DNA of 64,000 bases from Streptomyces buecherae (GCF_014295035.1 NZ_CP060404.1:6674501-6738500), one strand, 5' to 3'. Counted from the first letter of the stretch, positions 8,088 to 17,666 are shown. Translations and numbers: made by a program. The notes: generated from the sequence alone by a model not told the origin.

Positions 8088-9038
8088 TCAGGCGGTCTTG
8101 GCGGGGACCGCCGCGTTACGCCGCTCGATGGCCTGCTGGTAGAGCCGGCCGGCGCGGTAGGAGGAGCGGACCAGCGGGCCGGACATGACGCCGGCGTAAC
8201 CGATCTCCTCCGCCTCTTCCTGGAGCTCCACGAACTCCTGCGGCTTCACCCAGCGCTCCACGGGGTGGTGGCGGGGGGTGGGGCGCAGGTACTGGGTGAT
8301 GGTGATCAGCTCGCAGCCCGCCTCGTACAGGTCGTGCAGCGCCTCGCTGATCTCCGCGCGCTCCTCGCCCATGCCCAGGATCAGGTTGGACTTGGTGACC
8401 AGGCCGGCCTCGCGGGCCTTGGTGATGACCTCGAGGGAGCGCTCGTAGCGGAAGCCGGGGCGGATGCGCCGGAAGATGCGGGGCACCGTCTCGACGTTGT
8501 GGGCGAGCACCTCGGGGCGGGAGGAGAAGACCTCGGCGAGCGCGGCGGGCTCGGCGTTGAAGTCCGGGATGAGGAGCTCGACGCCGGTGTCCGGCATCGC
8601 CGCGTGGATCTGGCGCACGGTCTCCGCGTACAGCCAGGCGCCGCCGTCCTCCAGGTCGTCGCGGGCGACGCCGGTGATGGTGGCGTAGCGCAGCTCCATC
8701 TGCTGCACGGACTCCGCGACCCGGCGGGGCTCGTCGCGGTCGAGCGCCTGCGGCTTGCCGGTGTCGATCTGGCAGAAGTCACAGCGCCGGGTGCACTGGT
8801 CGCCGCCGATCAGGAACGTCGCCTCGCGGTCCTCCCAGCACTCGAAGATGTTGGGACAGCCAGCCTCCTGGCACACCGTGTGCAGGCCCTCGGTCTTGAC
8901 CAGCTTCTGCAACTGGTTGTACTCGGGACCCATCTTCGCCCGGGTCTTGATCCACTCGGGCTTGCGCTCGATGGGGGTCTGGCTGTTCCGGACCTCCAGG
9001 CGCAACATCTTGCGTCCATCGGGTGCGACTGCGGACAC
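8088..9038 (-). CDS. lipA: Lipoyl synthase
   Basis: This radical SAM enzyme inserts two sulfurs into protein-bound octanoyl groups, completing lipoate on E2 and GcvH. In the 316 residues the auxiliary [4Fe-4S] cluster ligands are Cys56, Cys61 and Cys67 (CQEAGCPNIFEC) and the SAM cluster ligands are Cys82, Cys86 and Cys89 (CTRRCDFC). The C-terminal GPLVRSSYRAG carries the conserved Ser that ligates the auxiliary cluster. The GTG at 9038 has GGAG eight bases upstream; a GTG at 9047 sits directly on the GGA and is unlikely. It follows lipB by 116 bases on the same strand. Its protein targets are encoded at about 18.8-28.6 kb. Confidence 0.96.
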   Translation of the reverse strand: MSAVAPDGRKMLRLEVRNSQTPIERKPEWIKTRAKMGPEYNQLQKLVKTEGLHTVCQEAGCPNIFECWEDREATFLIGGDQCTRRCDFCQIDTGKPQALDRDEPRRVAESVQQMELRYATITGVARDDLEDGGAWLYAETVRQIHAAMPDTGVELLIPDFNAEPAALAEVFSSRPEVLAHNVETVPRIFRRIRPGFRYERSLEVITKAREAGLVTKSNLILGMGEERAEISEALHDLYEAGCELITITQYLRPTPRHHPVERWVKPQEFVELQEEAEEIGYAGVMSGPLVRSSYRAGRLYQQAIERRNAAVPAKTA

Positions 9039-9154
9039 GTCCGGCACTCCACTTCGCTTGGCGCGGCTTTCGAATCTTCGGCGAACACCAGGGTACGCCC
9101 GTACATCGCGTGCTCTTCTGTCGAGACCAACCCGCGAGCTGCGGGGTGCATTCC

Positions 9155-9964
9155 TCAGACAGCGCGGGGCAGCGGCACGCTCTCGGCCAGCACGTCCGTC
9201 AGGTGCCGCTCGACCAGCGGGAGCACCTCCGCGACGGGGACGTCGCGCCCGAGCTCGTGGGAGAGGGAGGTCACGCCGGCGTCGCGGATGCCGCACGGCA
9301 CGATGCGGTCGAACGACGTGTTGTCCGGGTTGCAGTTCAGCGAGAAGCCGTGCATGGTCACGCCCTTGGCGATGCGCACGCCGATCGCGGCCAGCTTGCG
9401 GTCCTCGCGGCGCTGGCCCGCGTTGGACGGGGCGTACTCCGGGCCGTTCAGCCGGGCGTCGAACTCCTCGTCGGTCAGCCGCGGGTCGAAGTCCAGGTTG
9501 AGGCCGCCGATGGCCGGGCGCTGCTCGACCGGGTCGCCGAGCACCCACACGCCGCTGCGGCCCTCGATACGGGTGGTCTCCACGCCGAGCTCCGCGCAGG
9601 TGCGCAGCAGCGCCTCCTCAAGCCGCCGGACGTGGGCGATCACGTCCACGGGGCGCGGCAGCTTCAGGATGGGGTAGCCGACGAGTTGTCCGGGGCCGTG
9701 CCAGGTGATCTTGCCGCCGCGGTCCACGTCCACCACGGGGGTGCCGTCCAGGGGGCGTTCGTTGTCGGCCGTGCGCCGTCCCGCGGTGTAGACCGCGGGG
9801 TGCTCAAGGAGCAGGCAGGTGTCCGGGATCTCGTCGGCGAAGCGTGCCGAGTGCACCCGGCGCTGCTCTTGCCAAGCCTCCTGGTACTCGACCGCGTCCG
9901 CGCCGAATCCCAGGTGGACGAAGCGCAGCTCGCTCTGATCTCCGTGTGGCTGGGGAAGCCCCAT
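9155..9964 (-). CDS. lipB: Lipoyl(octanoyl) transferase
   Basis: It moves octanoyl from acyl carrier protein to the target lysine of lipoyl domains, the step before LipA. The 269 residues contain the family core: LLLEHPAVYTAGRR, GGKITWHGPGQLVGYPI, KLAAIGVRI with the catalytic Lys, and IVPCGIRDAGVTSL with the acyl-accepting Cys. AAGGAG lies seven bases before the ATG at 9964. TACAGT on the minus strand at 10007-10012 could be its -10 element. Confidence 0.96.
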   Translation of the reverse strand: MGLPQPHGDQSELRFVHLGFGADAVEYQEAWQEQRRVHSARFADEIPDTCLLLEHPAVYTAGRRTADNERPLDGTPVVDVDRGGKITWHGPGQLVGYPILKLPRPVDVIAHVRRLEEALLRTCAELGVETTRIEGRSGVWVLGDPVEQRPAIGGLNLDFDPRLTDEEFDARLNGPEYAPSNAGQRREDRKLAAIGVRIAKGVTMHGFSLNCNPDNTSFDRIVPCGIRDAGVTSLSHELGRDVPVAEVLPLVERHLTDVLAESVPLPRAV

Positions 9965-10526
9965 GGCAGCTCCTTCGAACAAACTCGCAACCGTTCCGCC
10001 TCCGCCACTGTACGGCGGTGCCGCGACCTGCTGGCACGCGGCCGTCGGATGCGCTCGCCCGGCGCGGCTCGCGGGGCGCGCGAGCCGCCCCGACGGCCGG
10101 CCGCGCGACGCCCGGGAGCCGACCGGCGCGCGCGATGGGGACGGCCAAGGGAGCGCCAGGAGGCGGGCCGGAGGACGGGCGGGGGGCGGCCCGCGCGGTG
10201 GGCGGGACAGGGGCTCGCCGGCGTGGCGTGAGGGGAGTGGCGGGGACGAGTTCGAGCCGTGGCCGGGGCGGCGATCGGCCGGGTTTCGACCGTGCCCGGA
10301 TGGGGGTGGGGGCGAGGCCGTGCCAAAGCGTGAGGTGGGGCCGTTGCCGGTGGTGGGAGGCGGGCGGGCCCGCGCCGGAGGGAACGGGCGTGAGCTGGGC
10401 GTTACGTATCTCATCGCTTCTCACACGATCGGATGAATGTAGGGCGAAGCTGGCGAGCAGCGCACTGTCAACCGCTAAATTCACGCCGTTCCACAGAGCG
10501 ATGCGATCAGGGAGACCGGCAGGCTG
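9965..10526. other. Divergent promoter interval between lipB and the TPR regulator
   Basis: The 562 bases have no credible gene. The left part carries a plausible lipB -10 (TACAGT at 10007-10012, minus strand). The middle is very G+C-rich. The right part from about 10400 is more A+T-rich (TAAATT at 10476-10481) and probably holds the promoter of the regulator gene. I could not pair either hexamer with a convincing -35. Confidence 0.5.
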
Positions 10527-12149
10527 ATGACGGAACGATCCCCGCAGCACACCCCCAACCGTCAGCTCGCCGCGCTTATCGCCGAGGCCGGTTTCTCGCA
10601 CGCGGGCCTCGCCCGGCGAGTGGACCAGCTCGGGCTTGAGCACGGCCTTGACCTGCGATACGACAAGACGTCGGTAACGCGCTGGCTACGCGGGCAACAG
10701 CCGCGTGGCACGACCCCGGCACTGATCGCCGAGGTCTTCACCCGCCGCCTCGGCAGGCGCCTGTCCGCCCAGGACCTCGGCCTCGACGCGTGCGCCCCGG
10801 TCTACGCGGGACTGGAGTTCGCGTCCTCGCCGGAGGAGGCGGTGGACATCGTCAGCGGACTGTGGCGGAAGGACTCCGGCAGCCACAGCGAACTACGGAA
10901 GATCGCCTTCACCCCGGCCGGCCTGGTGGTCCCGAGCCGGGACTGGCTGATCGGGCGGGCCGACGACCGGGTGGCCCGCGGCGTCCCCGCGCCCACCAGG
11001 CCGGGCCAGCCAGGGCCCGAGGGCGCCGGCCGACCCGGCGTCGGGGCACCGCGCGCCGGCGGGCCCACCCCCAGCGGGGTCGGCCGCGGCGGCGCACCCG
11101 GCGGCCCCGGCGCGGGCGCGGGGCAGCCGGCGGTCGCCGGCGCCGCGGGCGCCGTGGCGGGCGTCGGCAACGCGCGCGTGCCGCTGCAGAACCGGGTGGC
11201 GGTGCCGCGCCAGCGGCTCACCGACCGCACCGACCGGGGCCCGGGGCACCGGGTCACCGCCGGCGACATCGCCGCGCTGCGCTCGGTCGGCGAACTCTTC
11301 CGGGCACTGGACCACGCCTACGGCGGCGGCCACGCCCGGCAGGCGCTGGTGCGCTACCTGGAGCACGAGGGCGAGCCCATGCTGCGCGGCAGCTACGGCG
11401 AGACCATCGGGCGCCGCCTGTTCGCCGCCATCGCGGACCTGACCCGGCTGGCCGGCTGGACCTCGTACGACATCGCCGCGCATGGACTGGCGCAGCGCTA
11501 CTTCGTGCAGGCCCTGCGGCTGACCCAGGCCGCGGGGGACCGGGCGTACGGCAGCTACGTGCTGGTCACGATGAGCCGGCAGGCCGTCTACCTGGGCCAC
11601 GGCCGGGAGGCGGTGCAGCTCGCGCGGGTGGCGCAGCAGGGCGTGGGCTCCGGGGCGCCGCCGGTGGTGCAGGCGCTGTTGCACGCCGCCGAGGCGCGCG
11701 GGCACGCCGTCCTGTCCGAGGCCCGGGCCTGCACGGCGTCGCTGGCGCGGGCGGAACGGGCGCTGGAGACGGCGCGGCCGGGCGACGACGTGCCGTACTG
11801 GGCGCGCTTCTTCGACGAGTCGCAGCTCGCCGACGACTTCGGGCACTGCTACCGCGACCTCCAGCAGTACCGCGCCGCCGCCCAGCACGCGGAGCGCTCG
11901 CTCCAGCTCCGTGGGGCGGGGTTCGCGCGCAGTCGGGTGTTCTGCCGGGTGGTGCTGGCGACGGCCCGGCTCGGGCTCGGCGAGCTGGAGCAGGCGTGCG
12001 CGCTGGGCGCGGAGGCGGCCCAGCAGGCGGCGGAGATGCGCTCGGCGCGCGCGGTGGAGTACGTGCGCGATTTCGAGCGCCGGCTCGAACCGTATCGGGA
12101 CGCGGCCCCGGTGCGCGGGTACCGGGAGCGGGTGGCGGCCCTGGGATGA
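10527..12149 (+). CDS. Helix-turn-helix / TPR transcriptional regulator (NsdA-like)
   Basis: This 540-residue cytosolic protein has an N-terminal XRE-like DNA-binding region (about 10-90, LAARLI-type start ALIAEAGFSHAGLARRV and TSVTRWLRGQQP), a conserved middle (SGLWRKDSGSHSELRKIAF), a Gly/Ala/Pro-rich linker at about 155-215, and an all-helical C-terminal half with TPR-like repeats (about 250-530). Streptomyces regulators of this layout, such as NsdA, affect antibiotic production and sporulation; I infer similarity, not orthology. The ATG at 10527 has only a weak AGG upstream. It is divergent from lipB and stands alone. Confidence 0.8.
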   Translation: MTERSPQHTPNRQLAALIAEAGFSHAGLARRVDQLGLEHGLDLRYDKTSVTRWLRGQQPRGTTPALIAEVFTRRLGRRLSAQDLGLDACAPVYAGLEFASSPEEAVDIVSGLWRKDSGSHSELRKIAFTPAGLVVPSRDWLIGRADDRVARGVPAPTRPGQPGPEGAGRPGVGAPRAGGPTPSGVGRGGAPGGPGAGAGQPAVAGAAGAVAGVGNARVPLQNRVAVPRQRLTDRTDRGPGHRVTAGDIAALRSVGELFRALDHAYGGGHARQALVRYLEHEGEPMLRGSYGETIGRRLFAAIADLTRLAGWTSYDIAAHGLAQRYFVQALRLTQAAGDRAYGSYVLVTMSRQAVYLGHGREAVQLARVAQQGVGSGAPPVVQALLHAAEARGHAVLSEARACTASLARAERALETARPGDDVPYWARFFDESQLADDFGHCYRDLQQYRAAAQHAERSLQLRGAGFARSRVFCRVVLATARLGLGELEQACALGAEAAQQAAEMRSARAVEYVRDFERRLEPYRDAAPVRGYRERVAALG

Positions 12150-12321
12150 GCCGGGGCACCTCGCTCGCGGGGGGAACGTCGAACGGGTGTCGTACACCCG
12201 GTTCCGCGTTCGAGTGCGGCACGGGCGCGAGTGGGAGCGGTTGCACGGCCCGCCCGGCGCGCGCGTGCCGTACGTGGCTCCCGCGGGCCGGCCGCCGCCT
12301 CCCCGGCCGGCCCGCGGGCGG

Positions 12322-13638
12322 TCAGGCAGCCGCGCTGAGCGGCGTGGCGTCACAGCCCGGGGTCAGCCCGAAGTCGCGCAGGACCTCCCAGGCCGCGCGG
12401 CGCCCGGAGTACAGCGCGCCCTGGGCCGAGCTGGTGTCGCGGTGGTCGCCGCACACGTACAGGCCGTGCAGCAGCCGCACCGGGCGGCGCAGGTCGTGGG
12501 GCGCGGGCATGGCCGGCACCGCGTAGGGGTCGGGGAAGGCGGCGAGCAGCCGCCAGTCGCGGGTGGAGGTGGCGTAGACGCGCGCGAGCTGGCCGCGCGC
12601 GGCGCCGTCCAGCGTGCCGGCCGGCGCCGTCGCCGCCGCGCCGAGCGCGACCGCGGTGATCAGCGCCTGGCCCGGCCGGCTGCGCGCCGGGTCCACCTCG
12701 CTGGCCACCATGGTGTACGCGACGGGACCGCGCCGGTCGCCGGCCAGCACGAGCGCGGGCTCGCGCAACGGCGCGCTCGGCGCCGCGTAGTGCAACACCG
12801 TCACCGGGTGGAAGGCCGGCAGCCGCAGCCCGGGCAGCAGGTCGGCCGCGGCCTTGGCGCCGGTGGCCACGACCACCGAACGGCAGCTCAGCTCGCCGTG
12901 CTCGGCGGTGGCCACCCGGGTGGTGGAGGCGGAGACGGCGCGTACGCCGGTGCGCACCGTCCCGGGCGGCAGCAGGTCGGCCAGCAGTTCCGGGACCGTG
13001 GCGGCGCCGCCCGCGGCCAGCGACAGCCGACCGCGCGCGTATCCGCGCAGCGCCAGATCGGCGCAGCGGCTCGAAGTGATCAGCTCCGGGTCGGAGAGCA
13101 GCGCGGTCAGCAGGGGGCGCAGGAAGCCGTCGATGGTGCGCGAGGGCAGTCCGCGGACCGTCAGGGACGCGGCGGCCGGGCGCTCGGGGCGCGCGAGGAG
13201 CCGGTGCGTGGGCACCGCCGCGAGCCGGCTGAGGGCCGCGCCGAGCCGGGCCTGGTCGAGCCCGCCGGCGCGCGGCGCGCGGGCCGCCGTCGCCAGCGCG
13301 CGCGCCGTGGTGAACGCGCCGCCGGTGCCGCGCGGCTCGCCCATCCGGTGCGTGCGGCCCTCGCCGTGCACCAGCACGCCGGGCGACAGCGGGCGCAGGG
13401 GCAGTTCCCCGAGCCCCGGCGTGCGCCGCAGCTCGGGGAAGGAGGTGTTGAGGAACTCGCCGGTGCGGTCGAGCCGGAAACCGTCGATGTCGTCGGTGGT
13501 CATGCGCCCGCCGACCCTGGGTTCGGCCTCCAGGACCGTCACCGTGAGCCCGGCGTTGATCAGTTGGTGAGCCGCGGCGAGGCCGGCGAGACCGGCCCCG
13601 ACGATGACGACGTCCGTGTGGCGTGCGCTGCCGAGCAC
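12322..13638 (-). CDS. NAD(P)/FAD-dependent oxidoreductase (protoporphyrinogen oxidase-like)
   Basis: The 438 residues begin with a Rossmann FAD motif (VVIVGAGLAGLAAAHQL) and the second-strand VLEAEPRVGGRMTT typical of flavin amine oxidases and carotenoid/protoporphyrin oxidoreductases. The C-terminal GXXXXXG region reads LYVCGDHRDTSSAQGALYSGRRAA, the usual FAD-binding end. The substrate cannot be told; no carotenoid or heme gene is adjacent. GGGGAGG stands five bases before the GTG at 13638. The next gene on this strand (TIGR01777) starts far upstream, so this is probably its own transcription unit. Confidence 0.9.
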   Translation of the reverse strand: MLGSARHTDVVIVGAGLAGLAAAHQLINAGLTVTVLEAEPRVGGRMTTDDIDGFRLDRTGEFLNTSFPELRRTPGLGELPLRPLSPGVLVHGEGRTHRMGEPRGTGGAFTTARALATAARAPRAGGLDQARLGAALSRLAAVPTHRLLARPERPAAASLTVRGLPSRTIDGFLRPLLTALLSDPELITSSRCADLALRGYARGRLSLAAGGAATVPELLADLLPPGTVRTGVRAVSASTTRVATAEHGELSCRSVVVATGAKAAADLLPGLRLPAFHPVTVLHYAAPSAPLREPALVLAGDRRGPVAYTMVASEVDPARSRPGQALITAVALGAAATAPAGTLDGAARGQLARVYATSTRDWRLLAAFPDPYAVPAMPAPHDLRRPVRLLHGLYVCGDHRDTSSAQGALYSGRRAAWEVLRDFGLTPGCDATPLSAAA

Positions 13639-14019
13639 GTGCCCCTCCCCGAGGTCGCTGCGATGTTTCTGGGGCCTGATGCCCTCAACTGGCTAGGGGG
13701 ATGCGTGAACCGGACTCGACGGTAGGAAGAAAGCCGGGCGACGGCAGTCGCGCATCGACCGAGCACGGTCGCACGACGGTCGCACGCGCGTCGGGTGGGA
13801 CCGGCGGGCGACGCGGGCACCGGTGGTGGGGCCGGGGGCGCGAGGCCCGCGCGCGTGAGCCCCGCGCCGCCGGCACGCGGCACGGCGGGCACGCGGCACG
13901 GCGGGTACGCGGGCGCCGAGGCGCGGGCGCCGGCGGCGCGGGTGGCGCCGGGGCGGGCGGGGTGATGGCGGGCCGCGTCAACGGTCGCCGGCGGCGGGCG
14001 AGGCCGCGCCGGTGGCGTG
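13639..14019. other. Gene-free G+C-rich interval
   Basis: These 381 bases consist of Gly/Ala/Arg-type G+C repeats (GGCGCGGGTGGCGCC and similar) between two minus-strand genes. I see no coding frame and no clean hairpin. Confidence 0.5.
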
Positions 14020-14904
14020 TCAGGCGGCCCGGATCGCGTCGTCGATGTGCGGGAAGTCGAAGCGGAAGCCGGTGTCCAACAGGCGCCGGGGCAGGACGCG
14101 TTGGCTGCTCAGGACGTCGGAGGACAGTTCACCGAGGGCCAGGCGCAGCGCGGGCCGGGGCACGGCCAGCTTCGTGGGTCGGCGCAGCACGCGTCCCATG
14201 GCGGCGGTGACCTCGCGGTTGGTGACCGGCTCGGGCGCGGTGAGGTTCACCGGGCCCGAGAGCGACTCGGTCGCGATGATGTGGCGCAGCGCCGCCACCT
14301 CGTCCCGCAGGGCGATGAAGCTCCAGAACTGGGCGCCGGCGCCGAGCCGGCCGCCGAGCCCCAGCCGGAACAGCGGGAACATCCGCCCCCAGGCCCCGCC
14401 GCCGCGCGCCACCACGAGACCGGTGCGGGCGTACGCGGTGCGGATGCCGGCCTCGACGGCGGGCTCCGCCGCCTCCTCCCACTCCTGGCACAGATCGGCC
14501 AGGAAGCCGTGTCCGGGCGGGGTGTTTTCGTCCACCGGGCGGTCCCCGGTGTCGCCGTAGACGCCGATGGCGCTGCCCGAGACCAGCACCGCTGGCGGGG
14601 TGTCGAGCGACGCGACGGCCTCGGCGATGGCGGCGGTGCCCAGCACCCGGCTGTCCCGCAACTCCCGCTTGCGCGCCGCGCTCCAGCGCCGGTCGCCGAT
14701 GCCCGCGCCGGCCAGATGGACGACGGCCTCGCAGCCGATCAGCCCGCTGGCGTCCACCCACTGTCGGTGGGGGTCCCACTCCACCTCGTGGTCGGTGCGC
14801 GGGGCGTGGCGTACGAGGCGTACGACGTGATGGCCGTCGCCCCGCAACGCGTGGGCGAGCGCGGAGCCGATGAGGCCGGACGCACCGGTGACTGCAATAC
14901 GCAT
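14020..14904 (-). CDS. TIGR01777 family NAD-dependent epimerase/dehydratase-like protein
   Basis: This 294-residue extended SDR belongs to the YfcH/SulA-like group. The NAD(P) motif TGASGLIGSALAHAL is at residues 6-20, and HLAGAGIGDRRW, LVSGSAIGVYGD and a C-terminal DUF1731-type domain (PRPALRLALGELSSDVLSSQRV) complete the family pattern. The substrate is unknown; plant and cyanobacterial members act near cell division, which need not hold here. MRIAVTG at 14904 was chosen over an ATG at 14913 because the latter abuts its own purine-rich stretch. It is divergent from the GNAT gene. Confidence 0.92.
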   Translation of the reverse strand: MRIAVTGASGLIGSALAHALRGDGHHVVRLVRHAPRTDHEVEWDPHRQWVDASGLIGCEAVVHLAGAGIGDRRWSAARKRELRDSRVLGTAAIAEAVASLDTPPAVLVSGSAIGVYGDTGDRPVDENTPPGHGFLADLCQEWEEAAEPAVEAGIRTAYARTGLVVARGGGAWGRMFPLFRLGLGGRLGAGAQFWSFIALRDEVAALRHIIATESLSGPVNLTAPEPVTNREVTAAMGRVLRRPTKLAVPRPALRLALGELSSDVLSSQRVLPRRLLDTGFRFDFPHIDDAIRAA

Positions 14905-15063
14905 GCCCGCCATCCTGCCCCCGATCGGCCCGGGGATGTGCCCGGACAGGCGGGGTGGGCACCGCACGGCGGACAGGCCGGGCCCACTCGCTGGTGGCCC
15001 GTGGGCGGCCCGTGGGTGGCCGGGGGTGTCGGGGTGGCGGGGCCCGGTGGCACAGTGATCCAC

Positions 15064-15696
15064 ATGTGCGAACCCGCGCCCGCCGCGCGCCCGGCCGACC
15101 CGTCCGTATCCGCCCACGTCGAGCCCGCCGTGGCGGCCCCCGCCGCGCCGACCGGAGCCGACTCGGCCGAACCCGTCGCGTCGGCCGGGCCGGCGCCCGT
15201 GGGCGGTGTGGTGGTGCGGCCCGCGCGGTGGGCCGACGGGGAGGCGCTGGCCGCCATCGACCGGCGCGTGTGGTCCCCGGTGCACTCGCCCGCGCCCGAG
15301 CCCGCGCCGTCGACGGACCCGGCCCGGCCGTTCCTCGACGAGCAGGGTCCGCCGGCGCAGTACCTGGTGGTCGAGGTGGACGGCCGGGTCGCCGGCTACA
15401 TCCGGCTGGGCCCGCCGACGCCGCTCGCTTCCAACGCCCACGTACGCCAGATCCTGGGGCTCGCCGTCGACGACGGGGCCCGGGGGCGCGGTGCGGCGCG
15501 CGCTCTGCTGCGCGCGGCGTGCGCCCAGGCGCGTGCGGAAGGTGCCACGCGGATCACGCTGCGCGTGCTCGGGCACAACGACGCGGCCCGGAAGCTGTAC
15601 GCGTCCGAGGGGTTCGCCGTGGAGGGCGTGCTCCCCGGGGAGTTCCTGCTCGCGGGCGCGTACGTGGACGACGTGCTGATGGGGCGCGGCCTGTGA
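15064..15696 (+). CDS. GNAT family N-acetyltransferase
   Basis: The first 45 of 210 residues are Ala/Pro-rich and probably disordered. The GNAT fold follows: motif A is visible as ILGLAVDDGARGRGAARALLRAA (acetyl-CoA pyrophosphate loop) and motif B as LRVLGHNDAARKLYASEGFAVEG, a pattern common to RimI/PhnO-like small-molecule or protein N-acetyltransferases. The acceptor is unknown. No ribosome binding site precedes the ATG at 15064, so a downstream start near the GTG codons at about 15210 is possible. Confidence 0.88.
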   Translation: MCEPAPAARPADPSVSAHVEPAVAAPAAPTGADSAEPVASAGPAPVGGVVVRPARWADGEALAAIDRRVWSPVHSPAPEPAPSTDPARPFLDEQGPPAQYLVVEVDGRVAGYIRLGPPTPLASNAHVRQILGLAVDDGARGRGAARALLRAACAQARAEGATRITLRVLGHNDAARKLYASEGFAVEGVLPGEFLLAGAYVDDVLMGRGL

Positions 15697-15741
15697 GGCG
15701 GCGGGCCCGCCCCCCGGGGGCCGGGGCGCCGCGTCGCCAGG

Positions 15742-16269
15742 TCAGCCGCCCGTGCCCCGGAACCGGTCCCACAGCAGCGGGAAGCGGTCCGCCAGCGCCT
15801 TGTCGTCGCGGAGCGGGAGGGCGGGGCCGGCCGGTTCGCCCGGCGGCTCGGGAAGGCCGAGGTCGGGCGTTTCGAGGCCGGTGAGCTGCTCGTACGCCTC
15901 GTCCGCCGCGTACCCCAGATCCTCCGCGTCGCCGTCCGCGCGCGGGTCGAAGTCGTCGAGCAGCCGCGCCAGGTCGTCGGGCTCGTGCAGCGCCCCCTCG
16001 AAGACCTCCCGGCCCTGCCCGATCAGCCAGCAGCGGAAGTCGTCGAACATGTCCTCGCTCGTGTCGTCCAGCAACACGGTGGCGGCGCCCCACAGGTCCC
16101 AGCGGTAGGCGCGGTGGTAGCGCGCCTCGAAGTGGCGGGCGAAGTCGGCCACGGAGTCCGGGTCGAGTTGGAGCAACCGGTCGATGAGCAGGTCCGCCTG
16201 GTACTCGGGGTCGCCGTCCGCGGCCTCGCGCGAGGCGTCGATCAGTGCCCAGAACTCCGTCTCGTCCAT
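15742..16269 (-). CDS. DUF4240 domain-containing protein
   Basis: This 175-residue acidic cytosolic protein has the family opening MDETEFWALIDASR, then LQLDPDSVADFARHFEARYHRAYRWDLWGAA and FDDFRCWLIGQGREVFEGAL. The domain is common in Streptomyces and often adjoins toxin-immunity-like genes, but no such partner is visible here and its function is unknown. The ATG at 16269 lacks a strong ribosome binding site. It is followed on the other strand by the GNAT gene end, 45 bases away. Confidence 0.88.
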   Translation of the reverse strand: MDETEFWALIDASREAADGDPEYQADLLIDRLLQLDPDSVADFARHFEARYHRAYRWDLWGAATVLLDDTSEDMFDDFRCWLIGQGREVFEGALHEPDDLARLLDDFDPRADGDAEDLGYAADEAYEQLTGLETPDLGLPEPPGEPAGPALPLRDDKALADRFPLLWDRFRGTGG

Positions 16270-16516
16270 CACAGGGACCAGCATCGGCCCTGCGCCATGG
16301 CCGTGCACGCCGAGTGCCCCGGATGCGGCTGTGTCGTTACCGCGCGCGGGGTCGGCCCGTTATCCCGCTGTTCGTACGACTGCCGCGCGCCCGCCGGTCG
16401 CGTCGGCCCGAACGGCGGGCGCGCGATCTTCGACGGCCGCGAGTTCCTCGGCAATCACGACAGGAGATGACTCCTTTCCCCGACACAGTCGTCGGCGGCA
16501 ACACCGTGAGGCACCG

Positions 16517-17479
16517 ATGAAGGGACGAGGACACGTGAACACCCAGGGCGGGCGCGCACTGTCGGACAAGATCGCACTGGTGGCGGGGGCGACCCGCGGC
16601 GCGAGCCGGGCGATCGCCGTCGCGCTGGGCGAGGCGGGCGCGACCGTGTACGTCACGGGGCGCACCTCGCGCGGCGACGACGGGGCCGGGGCCCGGCTGA
16701 GCGAGGTGGGCCGGGCGACTGAGACCATCGAGGAGACCGCGGAGCTGGTCACGGCGGCCGGCGGCACGGGCATCGCCGTCCGCACCGACCACCTGGAGCC
16801 GGAGCAGGTATGTGCCCTCGCGCGGCGCATCGACGACGGGCACGGGCGGCTCGACATCCTGGTCACCGGCGTCTGGGGCGGCGACCGGCTGATCGAGTTC
16901 GACACCAAGGCGTGGGAGGTGGACCTCGACAAGGGGTTGCGCATGCTGCGGCTCGGCATCGACTCGCACCTGATCACCCACCACCACGTGCTCCCGCTGC
17001 TGATCCGGCGGCCCGGTGGCCTGGTGGTCGAGCTGACCGACGGCACCGCCGACTTCAACACCACCTACCGGGGCAACCTCTTCTTCGACATCGCCAAGAA
17101 CGTGCCGATCCGGGCCGCGTTCGGGATCGCGGAGGAGCTGAAGGAGTACGGCGGCACGGCCGTCAGCATGACGCCCGGCTTCCTGCGGTCGGAGGAGATG
17201 CTCGACCACTTCGGGGTGACCGAGGAGAACTGGCGCGACGCCATCGCGCGGGAGCCGCACTTCGCCATCGCCGAGTCCCCGGCGCTCATCGGCAAGGCGG
17301 TCGCCGCGCTCGCCGGCGACGAGGACCGGGCCCGCTGGAACGGCGCCTCGCTCTCCAGCGGCGAACTGGCCAGGGTCTACGACTTCCGCGACACCGACGG
17401 CTCCCAGCCTGACTGCTTCGGCTACTTCCGTGACCTGGTCTTCGGCAAGAAGGAGGGGTCGGTCGAGGACTACCGGTAG
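16517..17479 (+). CDS. Atypical SDR family oxidoreductase lacking the catalytic tyrosine
   Basis: This is a 320-residue Rossmann protein. The nucleotide loop is GATRGASRAIAVAL, where the usual third Gly is Ser. The YxxxK position reads FFDIAK, so the active-site Tyr is Phe while the Lys is kept; the Ser-rich strand reads VVELTDGTADF. The conserved C-terminal MTPGFLRSEEMLDHFGVTEENW marks a subgroup I have seen annotated simply as SDR in actinobacteria. Either this copy has lost dehydrogenase activity or another residue serves. GAGG is five bases before the ATG at 16517; a GTG at 16535 with its own GAGG is an equal alternative start. Confidence 0.85.
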   Translation: MKGRGHVNTQGGRALSDKIALVAGATRGASRAIAVALGEAGATVYVTGRTSRGDDGAGARLSEVGRATETIEETAELVTAAGGTGIAVRTDHLEPEQVCALARRIDDGHGRLDILVTGVWGGDRLIEFDTKAWEVDLDKGLRMLRLGIDSHLITHHHVLPLLIRRPGGLVVELTDGTADFNTTYRGNLFFDIAKNVPIRAAFGIAEELKEYGGTAVSMTPGFLRSEEMLDHFGVTEENWRDAIAREPHFAIAESPALIGKAVAALAGDEDRARWNGASLSSGELARVYDFRDTDGSQPDCFGYFRDLVFGKKEGSVEDYR

Positions 17480-17589
17480 GGCGCGCGGGGGCCGCTTCGG
17501 GGAAGGGCCGTGCCGCCTTTCCCGGGGCGGGCGGGGCGGCGCGGCCCGGGCCCAGGTACGTCCCCGAGTCGTGGCCGGATGCTGCGGGG

Positions 17590-17650
17590 GAGCGGGGACG
17601 GGAGCGGGAGCGGGAGCGGGGGCGAGGACGGGATCGGGGGCCGGAGCGGG
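17590..17650 (+). repeat. GGGAGC hexanucleotide low-complexity tract
   Basis: GGGAGC and one-base variants (GGGGAC, GGGGGC, GGATCG) follow each other for about 60 bases between the convergent SDR and WYL genes. The tract is strand-asymmetric (purine-rich on the plus strand) and non-coding. Confidence 0.7.
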
Positions 17651-17666
17651 GGGCGCCGGGCCGGCG

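Noticed and set aside
15742..16269. DUF4240 gene as part of a toxin-immunity system
   Set aside because: No polymorphic toxin or secretion gene is adjacent; the neighbours are ordinary.
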